A stretch of 15,014 nucleotides of DNA from Echinostoma caproni. Taxonomy: Eukaryota > Platyhelminthes > Trematoda > Plagiorchiida > Echinostomatidae. The notes under the pieces were generated by a model that searched no databases, was not told the origin of the DNA, and was given only the letters and a program-made list of their open reading frames with translations. The DNA is taken from the NCBI GenBank assembly GCA_900618425.1, contig UZAN01044494.1, forward strand, positions 19,277-34,290. Reading direction: 5' to 3'. This document shows, one piece after another, positions 9,436-15,014 of the stretch (positions within the stretch are counted from its first letter, which is position 1; the number at the start of each line of letters is the position of its first letter). Both the position numbers and the translations under genes were made by a program.

Positions 9436-9932
9436 CTGTAACCGCAAGGCTAGTTGGTTGGTCTATCACCTCGATCAACAAGCATTTGGTTAGGTAATCT
9501 CATTTTCGTTACTTGGATGAACCTAATCGACTCATAAAATCCTACCAACACATCGAAATTAGCAGACTATTAATATTCTTTGAATGATCCATATGAATAA
9601 CCACCATCTTATTGCTACACTGAATACAAATGCCCGAGTGGTCATCTCGTCCAAATGGAGTTTATATTCATGACACCAACTTAGAATAATCTCGTCTGCC
9701 TTCAGACTCTATGCCAAACCAATCACAGTACAATAAAAAGAAAAGAAAAACGATCCATAATTTGTTCAAGAGAGCACGATGCTGCTAGATTGACCATGCC
9801 AAAGCAGGTGCATTTTCGTGGGGAGTTCACAACCGGAGCCTTTCACTAGCCAAAGCCTGCAAGGCAGTGGGTCAGCGGTCAAACGTCCAAGGTGCCCAAT
9901 ACATCTCGATAAGCACTCGAGCCCACGACCAC

Positions 9933-9946
9933 TGTGTGTGTGTGTG
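9933..9946. repeat. (TG)n microsatellite
   Basis: Seven TG units inside the GC-richer stretch at 9780-10030. Confidence 0.85.
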
Positions 9947-9968
9947 GTTCGTACCCCTCTTGTCGGGT

Positions 9969-10024
9969 GGTTGGGCTTCATGATTTTTAACCAACCCCCC
10001 TAGGTGAACCGCCGGTGGGTCACC
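9969..10024. repeat. two adjacent imperfect inverted repeats
   Basis: GGTTGG near 9969 pairs with CCAACC near 9989 across a 14-base loop. GGTGA at about 10003 pairs with TCACC at about 10020 around CCGCCGG. Such pairs are common at ends of repeats, but there is no proof of function. Confidence 0.35.
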
Positions 10025-10485
10025 AACCCGGTTATATCATCAGATGTTGTCGTCTTTTCGTCTTCTCACTTTTGCAAGAAAACACCTCTATCACGGGAAA
10101 ACAGTGAGCGGGGCTTCCTCAGCAGAAGCCGTTTGTGACACTTGATCGTATAAAGGAGCATTTCGCCTGGTGTGAGGAAAGGATGACCAGCCACAACCTG
10201 AGATATTCACCCTCGATCACACTAAGGCTTGCGGAGGCCTGATCTTACAAGTGTATGACTAAATTATTGATGCAACGCATAAAACGTGATCGTCAATAAT
10301 CCGTTTCAGTTTACATTGCAAAACTGTCATTCTTTGTGTTGTCTGAACAGCATAACATTGGGAGGTCGATGTTGCTCAGACATTCCATGTGCTTAATTTT
10401 TTTTATAAAATGCAATGCAGAATGAAGTGAGCTTGTTTTGTAAAGTTGGGAAATGCTGTAAAGTTCTCAGCCGGGACAGTCATCC

Positions 10486-10663
10486 TTCACAGGTGCTTTC
10501 CAGGCGAAAATCAATCTTAATTCGCACTGGACGATCAGGTAGGTACCCAATATTGACAATCGGTATTGGTGTGATGCGAGTGACTTTCCAAACACCAGAA
10601 TCAATAAACTTTTTTCCTACTTTTTCACAACCTATCAGAGAAACAAAAAGTGTGTACGACTGA
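10486..10663 (+). other. weak exon candidate, unrecognised
   Basis: The plus-strand frame is open from 10415 to a TGA at 10661-10663. CATCCTTCACAG near 10480-10491 is an acceptor-like site. The translation after it (VLSRRKSILIRTGRSGRYPI, LTIGIGVMRVTFQTPESINF, then FSQPIRETKSVYD) is basic and protein-like. GATCAG/GTAGGT at about 10538 is an alternative donor. An AATAAA lies inside the frame at about 10602. No known domain; chance is a serious alternative. Confidence 0.2.
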
Positions 10664-10939
10664 CGAAATAACTTTCCAATAGCCGTTGTGATTCATTACG
10701 GGATTCGGTTGAATAAAACTGTGAGAAATCTTATTTCAAGGAGAAACGGTTACGGAAAAATACAACAGGGAAATAACCTGCTGACCCTGTATTTATCTTT
10801 CTATGAAATAAACCCTTCAACAGCATCGTCAATCATTGTTTCAGCTTGTTTGTACAACCATTTAGATGAAGGAATAGGTGAAAGACACGAAAGCTGAAAG
10901 CAGATACGAAGAGAAAATTGAGAATTTCAGTGGCAATGT
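10664..10939. other. short gap, no supported gene
   Basis: A plus-strand frame is open at 10688-10897, but it has no splice sites or motif and a composition typical of AT-rich non-coding DNA. Confidence 0.35.
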
Positions 10940-11275
10940 TATTTTGATCATCCCCCGTTTTTGTTCCACGCGATTATCTGCCTCGGCAGTGCTGGCCGTG
11001 GGAACCTATCTGGTGACAGGCGTAACATATGCTCCAAACAACAGAATCTGTGGGGGTCGATCACTTGCTCCAGTGGGCGACCGCGGTTACTTAAAACTCT
11101 ACTCCTAACCTCAGCATTACTAGTCCGGTTGCCTCACCAGATTCGTGCAATGCCGCGTAGACGGCGATGCCCAAACAACGACAGTCCATCATATCCTGTT
11201 TTCTTAATGGACAATTTTCTGTACCGTGTAGCAAAACTGACCGAACTGCTGCAGCATACACTCGGCCCAGATAAC
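10940..11275 (-). mobile_element. RTE-like non-LTR retrotransposon remnant RTE2: C-terminus after the RT domain
   Basis: On the minus strand from about 11275: YLGRVYAAAVRSVLLHG and LRKQD, then after a one-base shift DGLSLFGHRRLRGIARIW, an in-frame TGA, and GNRTSNAEVRSRVLS. It continues without another shift as NRGRPLEQVIDPHRFCCLEH and MLRLSPDRFPRPALP, then decays near 10940. These are the same blocks as in RTE1 (RGRVYIAAVRSVL, RVSNGPIRRLVLG, LTEVIALYRLQWLGHALRM), so the two are diverged copies of related elements in opposite orientation. RTE2 keeps the segment around GIARIW that RTE1 has lost. Plus-strand frames at 10878-11108 and 10961-11338 are shadows of it. The element is truncated at both ends and broken by at least one frameshift and one stop. 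Confidence 0.8.
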
Positions 11276-11479
11276 GCGGCGGCGCTATATATGTCTCAAA
11301 TTGACAAATGCAAATCGAGTTATCTGTATGCGTGCTGACACTCAATCCGTGATGTGTCATCCGGGTGAGACATAGCTGTCAAAATAAAAAATTTCCCACT
11401 TGGTCTATTACTTCCCCAGTTGGAGTGATACTGGGTGCTGGACCAACCCAGTCTTGTAGCAATATTTTACACTTTAGAG
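11276..11479. other. junction between RTE2 and A3
   Basis: About 200 bases between the minus-strand RTE2 and the plus-strand A3. The plus frame is open from 11365 but shows element motifs only from about 11480, so the exact 5' end of A3 is unknown. No gene seen. Confidence 0.3.
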
Positions 11480-12047
11480 TGTGTCATCTGAGAGCAAATC
11501 GATGCCGTTATCCGGTGTTCTTCAAGGTGCTGCTTTATCTCTGTATCTCCTCTGCTTTTATTAGTGATCTTTCTGACCCGTCCCTTGCACGCATCAAAAA
11601 TTATACTGACGATATCGTTTTGCGCCAGACGATTTCTGCTTTTCCGAATTTTAATTCATCCACTGAAAATATTTTCAAAATCCAACAATTTCTCAATCAA
11701 TCTGGTCTAAGGTTGAGCCTATCCAAGTGCCTAGAGTGTATCTTCAATTTTTCGCTTTCTGCATTTCCAACGGAGTCTGTTACCTTGAACTGTAAACCTG
11801 TATTTAGACTAACCTCTGTCAGACACCTGGGTGTCACCATAGACAGTAATCTCCGATGGTCCACACACACATTTGCAACTGTATTGCAAAACTGAGACCT
11901 CTCTCTTTTCAGTTACGCAAACTCCATAGTCAGTACTGTAGAGTATCTGGGTCTTTTAAAACAAGACCTCAAAATCATTCGTCGACTACCAATCAAGTAT
12001 CATTAATTTCGGTGAATTCAAAAATCACAGAACTTATTGATGGTCAA
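11480..12047 (+). mobile_element. CR1-like non-LTR retrotransposon remnant A3, 5' piece: RT core and C-terminal part
   Basis: The only A copy here that retains RT catalytic-domain motifs. At 11490-11549 one frame gives SKSMPLSGVLQGAALSLYL, matching the conserved GxPQGxxLS(P)xLF block with Pro to Leu changes. A one-base loss then shifts the frame to SAFISDLSDPSLARIKNYTD and DIVL. The catalytic box at 11602-11622 reads YTDDIVL, where the family norm is YADD; both Asp remain. QFLNQSGLRLSLSKCLECIF, then SVRHLGVTIDSNLRWSTH follow as in A1. A further shift gives CNCIAKLRPLSFQLRKL, and after a deletion RSFKTRLQN-type sequence as in A1. Similarity ends with ELIDGQS at about 12047, where the antisense element B begins. 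Two or more frameshifts make it inactive. Confidence 0.85.
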
Positions 12048-12049
12048 AG

Positions 12050-12642
12050 TTAAAGTTTTATTATGGGAAATACTCACAAGCGATTGCTTTTCTAGTCCCA
12101 TAGGATTTGACACAGACGAATCGGTTCACAGTTCATACAAAGCAGATGAATGTCACTATTTGTCCTTTTTTCGTGCGATTCTACGGATATTGAAATTTAC
12201 AACTTTTCAAAGCTTCATCCAATTTGTGCTTGAGTGAATCAATTGTGGGCGCAGAAACGTGTTGTGGTAGAGAATTCCAAGTAATGCACACTCTGAGGGC
12301 GAATGATTGACGCCGTCATTCTAGTCGGCATTTTTGGAGCACTAGTTTGAATTAGTGCCCTCTCAGGTGAGTGTTAGGCGACAAGGAAAAGAGTGGGCGA
12401 TGTGGATGTTCTGGGTTCTGCATTATTTGGTATACCAAGATCAGGTCTCCTCGAATGCGGCGATACTGTGTGGAGTACAGTTGCAGTGTTTCCAGTCTTT
12501 CAGCATAACTCTTGGAATTTAGTCCTTTGACCACTTGGTGGCTATTCTTTGTAGACGTTCCAGAACCATCTGATCGCGTTGAAGCCATGGGTTTCATTCT
12601 TGAATGGCGTACTCCATGTGGGGTCATATCAAATCTTGTAAT
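12050..12642 (-). mobile_element. second non-LTR family, remnant B (jockey/CR1-like C-terminus), inserted antisense into A3
   Basis: Minus strand from about 12642: PHMEYAIQE, a stop, NPWLQRDQMVLERLQRIATK, then a one-base shift near 12533 to VVKGLNSKSYAERLETLQLY and STQYRRIRGDLILVYQIMQN. Then HLRGH, a TAA at 12354-12352, FKLVLQKCRLE, a TGA at 12318-12316 (a CGA to TGA change would explain it), RRQSFALRVCITWNSLPQHV and SAPTIDSLKHKLDEAL, ending at TAG 12183-12181. The blocks (HLEYA-like, ATKxVKGLxxxSYxERL, YRRxRGDLIxVyxI, RxxSFxLRVxxxWNSLPxxV) are the hallmark C-terminus of many jockey/CR1-type pol proteins and differ from family A. Below 12181 lies about 130 bases of presumed 3' UTR. The copy is 5'-truncated and dead. 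Confidence 0.88.
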
Positions 12643-12720
12643 ACATTTGTGAGCGAGGTACTAAACAATCCTCTTCAATCGTTGCATCCTGATCTATCTT
12701 CCTATTGTTTCAATCCTCCT
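12643..12720 (+). mobile_element. element A3, 3' piece beyond the B insertion
   Basis: The sequence ATTTGTGAGCGAGGTACTAA followed by ACAATCCT lines up with ATTTGCTGAGAGGATTCGCA then CAGATCCT of A2. CAATCCTCTTCAATCGTTGC and ATCCTGATCTATCTTCC line up with the matching part of A1 (ACCCTCTTCTCATACACTGC, ATCCCGACCTATCATCTT). This is the part of the A polyprotein that should follow ELIDGQS about 30 bases later. It indicates that A3 was one element split by B, with a small loss at the junction. Similarity fades after about 12720. Confidence 0.6.
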
Positions 12721-13082
12721 GTCCGCACCTAGCCCCTCGTATTAACATTTATGTGACGTTAGTGAGTTCCCTCAGACGTTGTGAGCCTGAGTTTCTGGGA
12801 CATTTCTGACGTCGTTTGTTTTCTGAGATTGTGTAATTTATTCGGTGTGACGACCAGTATGCTGTTTTACTTGAAATGTAAGCATGTAAGCTTACGAAAT
12901 TTATTCAAATACAAATAGAAGAACCAGCTCGTACGTGGTTTCTGTGCTTCGTTTCAAAAGACTGTTGCATGTGAATCAAAATATTACATAGTTTATGATG
13001 CGTGATCGATTTTTGCTTATTTTATTGAACCAATTGAGAATACGTGGATATCTTCTTCCATTGATCTGATTTACAGCTTCTC
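12721..13082. other. about 360 bases without a recognised gene
   Basis: AT-rich with no frame of note. GTAAGCTTAC at about 12888-12897 is a perfect 10-base palindrome, within chance expectation. Pyrimidine-rich sequence at 13060-13090 ends in ACAG (about 13077) and GGGTAG (about 13107), two possible acceptors for the coding-like stretch that follows. Confidence 0.35.
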
Positions 13083-13490
13083 TTTTTATTAAATTTGCCG
13101 CGGGTAGAAATGCTTCCCCGTGGTTCACAAATCTAATCGCCCTGTCGGTCTCACTTCGGTGCGAATTAAAGCGGTCCGGTATTCAACCGGAATACTCACT
13201 GAATATGAATAAGCAGTTGTGAATTTCCGGCTGTCCATCTGCCCAGATTTATTGAGCCCGGTTGCGTGCAAGTTCAGATTGGTAAAAAAAATCATTTCTA
13301 ATGGAGAAGTGATTGTCCAGATGTCGCACATCGTTTCGGGGATTGAGTCAAAATTGGGTCGCGCAAACCGAGTGCATTTTACGAGACCCGTGTGAAATGC
13401 CTGGTTGGACCTTGACGGATGGAGAATGTGCTCTATTTTTACACTCATGTTCCATGTGATTGAACTTGATCCTGAACAGTTAGACTAAAT
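13083..13490 (+). pseudogene. coding-like but frame-broken stretch, possibly a decayed or mis-assembled exon
   Basis: After GATTTACAG at about 13077 one plus frame reads SLFIKFAAGRNASPWFTNLI and ALSVSLRCELKRSGIQPEYS before a TGA near 13216. A second frame across the same bases reads KCFPVVHKSNRPVGLTSVRI, stops once (TAA near 13211), continues through NGEVIVQMSHIVSGIESKLG and RANRVHFTRPV to a TGA near 13392, then runs to about 13486. The first frame reopens as CEMPGWTLTDGECALFLHSC. The minus strand is open throughout (13125-13448). Only one of these can be the original reading. The plus strand is favoured because clear plus-strand exons follow from 13619. No family is recognised. Confidence 0.25.
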
Positions 13491-13618
13491 GGATGACATG
13501 TAACTTCTAGAAGTTTGGGGTATTGCACAAATCTTTCCAACCGTTGTTCAATCATTTACCAATATGTGCTTAGCCATACACGTTTTACCGAATGCCGTTC
13601 CACAGCTCTATCGAATGA

Positions 13619-14066
13619 ACGAAGTTCAAGCCAGTTTTCACAATCGTTAAATTTGTACTCAAGTGCGACGAATTTGATCGCGCTGTTTCAGGTTCTTCAA
13701 TCAATCCACATGATGATGTAACAACACAAAGGCTGAAAGAATTACAAATATTACTCGAATGTAAGAAATTCTGGTTAGTAAAAAAGTATGCGAATGTGTT
13801 TATGACACTGGAGCCCAGTACTGGTATCTTTGAATATCCAATAGGACCAATCCGAACAGATCCAAATAAGCATACTATGACGAACCTATAGCTCGGTAAA
13901 AACAACTGTTCCTAACAATAAACACGACAAAATTTGTTACTTTGCCCCCAAAATTACGTTCCTACACGACGAAATGTTTAAGGTTGGGAACCGATTTACA
14001 CACGAGAAAATCGTTGCGATGGTTAGGCGACAGGAAACGGATCAACCTATCGAGAAAGGACACTGG
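13619..14066 (+). CDS. exon 1 of an unrecognised gene, with an internal frameshift
   Basis: There is no ATG near its start, so ATG-based ORF calling misses it. The frame is open from 13619. The best acceptor is CGCTGTTTCAG ending at 13691, giving an exon from 13692. It reads SINPHDDVTTQRLKELQILL, KKFWLVKKYANVFMTLEPST and GIFEYPIGPIRTDPNKHT, then meets TAG at 13889-13891. Skipping one base there, the next frame (open from 13881) continues naturally as SVKTTVPNNKHDKICYFAPK, ITFLHDEMFKVGNRFTHEKI and VAMVRRQETDQPIEKGHW. It ends at 14066 before GTAAGT, a strong donor, in phase 0. No intron can fit at the frame change, so it is a one-base insertion, a sequencing error or a pseudogene mark. The peptides look like a folded, possibly extracellular protein. 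I do not recognise the family. The opposite strand is also open (13585-13905) but has no splice sites. Confidence 0.55.
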
Positions 14067-14229
14067 GTAAGTGTTGAGTTTCGATCGTCTCTGTGATAGA
14101 ACGCGAGATGCAAACCTTCGGGTTGGGAACCAAATGTTTATTGTTGATGTACGAGATCATTCGCCGACACTTGCACCCCGTTTTTGTATGACTAAGGGAT
14201 GTTTTTTTTTATTCCGTGCCAATTCATAG
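14067..14229 (+). other. intron between the two best-supported exons
   Basis: Begins GTAAGTGTTG after ...CACTGG and ends with a T10-rich tract followed by CCGTGCCAATTCATAG. Both ends match consensus, and the flanking exons join in phase 0. The length, 163 bases, is ordinary for invertebrates. Confidence 0.55.
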
Positions 14230-14430
14230 ACCCCAGTCTATCATGGATTAACCGCAAAAGGGTTCTATAAGCAAAGAATCGTTATCGTAAAAAATGAATT
14301 AGGTAGTGATCCTTACAGATTTGAAGTCCATCAACGTTATTCCGACCAAATTTATCAAAAAAAAACTGTTTCATCCGATTTGCCTGGTCTTTATAGGATT
14401 GACACCGTGCCGATACATGTCTTTGTTTGA
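14230..14430 (+). CDS. exon 2 of the same gene, ends at a stop codon
   Basis: Starts right after the T-rich acceptor (AG at 14228-14229) in phase 0, matching the donor at 14066. It encodes 66 residues: TPVYHGLTAKGFYKQRIVIV, KNELGSDPYRFEVHQRYSDQ, IYQKKTVSSDLPGLYRIDTV and PIHVFV, then TGA at 14428-14430. No ATG-started ORF covers it, so it is easily missed. The alternating hydrophobic and polar residues suggest beta strands of an extracellular or surface domain; this is inference. Either the protein ends here, or the stop is a mutation and the gene continues into 14649-14756. None of the GT sites inside the exon would join it in phase 2 to that next segment. The next AATAAA is at 14661. Confidence 0.55.
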   Translation, partial: TPVYHGLTAKGFYKQRIVIVKNELGSDPYRFEVHQRYSDQIYQKKTVSSDLPGLYRIDTVPIHVFV

Positions 14431-14648
14431 ATACAATTTTAGAAACTTTATATGATATGGGATATAGAATTTCGAATATCTCTTACCCAGTTGACAACTT
14501 TAGTCCATCACTATAGTTCCTCTTCGGAGATGGTGCGTTCAAACCCTGTCAACACCATCGTTCACCTTGTTCACTTTATTCAGCTTTTTGACATCCCTCT
14601 CTCTCTCTGTCTGATTGGCCACTTCTTTTTTCCGATAATCCTATGTAG
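14431..14648 (+). other. putative intron or 3' flank
   Basis: The plus frame is open from 14452 through this stretch, but the translation is low-complexity (runs of Ser, Leu and Ile from CT-rich DNA). It ends in a long pyrimidine tract, CTTCTTTTTTCCGATAATCC, and TATGTAG at 14642-14648, a good 3' splice site. Confidence 0.4.
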
Positions 14649-14756
14649 CTTTGGTTTTTCAATAAACGGAGATAAAATTATTTACAAATTTGTCACAATG
14701 ATCCCAAGTAAATTGGCAAAGGATTTGAAAGATAAAATACATCTTGTTCCGAGCAG
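14649..14756 (+). CDS. candidate exon 3, 108 bases, phase 2 at both ends
   Basis: Bounded by the pyrimidine-rich acceptor ending at 14648 and the donor CGAGCAG/GTACAA at 14756-14757. In frame it reads FGFSINGDKIIYKFVTMIPS then KLAKDLKDKIHLVPS. The length is a multiple of three, so it could be included or skipped without changing the frame. It may belong to the same gene as the two exons before it, but its phase 2 acceptor does not match the phase of the preceding exon, so an intermediate exon, a different transcript or decay of the gene must be assumed. No family recognised. Confidence 0.4.
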
Positions 14757-14969
14757 GTACAAATTAGCGCACACTGGAATTGCCTCCGGCACTCGGTGTT
14801 CCCTTAAAACGGTGCACAGTCAGCACTTCCCGAATGTTGTTTTTTACTTTGCAATTGTGTGATCGACAGCTGTCTCAGCTGTGCACGTCTAATTCAACAC
14901 ATGTTACGCAATCTGACATTGCACGGTTGATGCTCCTAATTAGGAACAGTTCTCATTTGTTTGTCACAG

Positions 14970-15014
14970 GTTTTGGACCATATTAGTATTTTTTTATATC
15001 CGACTCCTTACTCC
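14970..15014 (+). CDS. candidate exon 4 cut by the window edge, hydrophobic helix
   Basis: CATTTGTTTGTCACAG ending at 14969 is a good acceptor. Taken in phase 2 from the donor at 14756, the reading is (R)FWTILVFFYIRLLT, open to the end of the window. This is a strongly hydrophobic segment followed by a basic residue, as expected at the cytosolic side of a membrane helix. Only 14 residues are visible, and AT-rich DNA often yields such sequence, so the call is tentative. It would make the protein a single-pass membrane protein with most of the seen exons outside the membrane. Confidence 0.3.

Larger units (their letters stand above)
9448..10485. other. about 1 kb, probably an old repeat, no gene
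   Basis: No supported gene. The part from about 9780 to 10030 has a different, more GC-rich composition from its flanks, and contains a (TG)n run (9933-9946) and two hairpin-forming motifs. On the minus strand, GGGCTCGAGTGC at about 9911-9922 resembles an RNA polymerase III B box, but no matching A box was found, so a tRNA-derived SINE cannot be claimed. Confidence 0.35.

Noticed and set aside
9600..9922. tRNA or tRNA-derived SINE (TGCCCGAGTGG near 9630 as A box, GGGCTCGAGTGC as B box)
   Set aside because: The two boxes are on opposite strands and about 280 bases apart, and no cloverleaf can be folded by eye.
10961..11338. 125-codon plus-strand ORF, and the 10878-11108 frame
   Set aside because: They lie antisense to RTE2, whose conserved blocks are read on the minus strand.
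12037..12237. 66-codon plus-strand ORF
   Set aside because: It spans the A3/B junction and is antisense to the C-terminus and 3' UTR of element B.
12888..12897. GTAAGCTTAC palindrome as a regulatory site
   Set aside because: A single 10-base palindrome in 15 kb is within chance expectation and has no associated gene.
13585..13905. 106-codon minus-strand ORF
   Set aside because: It overlaps the plus-strand exon, which has a TTTCAG acceptor and GTAAGT donor. The minus frame has no splice sites and its translation is rich in Ser, Phe and Asn of shadow type.
13917..13922. AATAAA 26 bases after the TAG at 13889, as a polyadenylation signal ending the gene
   Set aside because: The sequence through and beyond it is open and protein-like in the next frame and leads to a strong donor at 14066, so it is more likely coding sequence (Asn-Lys codons). 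Kept as an alternative if transcripts end there.
1..15014. CRISPR array, operon, prophage or bacterial defence system
   Set aside because: No spaced direct repeats, no tightly packed ORFs and no ribosome binding sites. Splice signals and non-LTR elements show a eukaryotic genome.

Overview
Organism: the window looks like nuclear DNA of a flatworm, most probably a digenean trematode. There is no bacterial gene organisation: no long ORFs, operons or ribosome binding sites. Instead there are short exon-sized open stretches bounded by GT/AG sites, long AT-rich non-coding stretches, small (CA)n microsatellites, and decayed non-LTR retrotransposons. Their peptide signatures (for example RGRVYIAAVRSVL with RLQWLGHALRMP, and GLLKQDFK with CVKFA and YLARL) are ones I associate from memory with the RTE-like and CR1-like elements common in trematodes. 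The assignment is inference; no search was possible. Layout: 1-171 is an open frame running off the left edge. 163-853 is the 3' part of a CR1-like element (A1) ending in an (ATT)n tail. 2024-2440 (minus) is a second, better preserved copy of the same C-terminus (A2). 3223-3466 (minus) is a candidate host exon with a near-perfect splice donor. 4492-4761 (plus) is a candidate last exon with an acidic tail. 5995-6564 is an RTE-like C-terminal remnant (RTE1). 8690-9039 holds an ambiguous coding-like stretch and 9241-9435 (minus) a candidate terminal exon that meets an assembly gap. 10486-10663 is a weak exon candidate. 10940-11275 (minus) is a second RTE-like remnant (RTE2), readable only if frameshifts are followed. 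11480-12047 is a third CR1-like copy (A3), carrying reverse-transcriptase motifs. It is split by an antisense insertion of a different non-LTR element (B, 12050-12642), and A3-like sequence resumes at about 12643. 13083-13490 is a coding-like but frame-broken stretch. From 13619 to the right edge there is a series of plus-strand exon-like segments. Two of them join in phase across a 163-base intron (14067-14229), and the last one, cut by the edge, encodes a hydrophobic helix. How the parts fit: about 2.7 kb is retrotransposon remains, all 5'-truncated and all but A2 visibly broken by stops or frameshifts. The rest is probably intron or intergenic DNA with a few host exons. The most interesting item is the unrecognised gene at 13.6-15.0 kb, whose exons lack start codons and so are missed by ATG-based ORF calling. 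It may encode a secreted or extracellular protein with a membrane helix near its end, but one frameshift and one internal stop leave open whether it is intact. All exon boundaries are read by eye and need transcript support.
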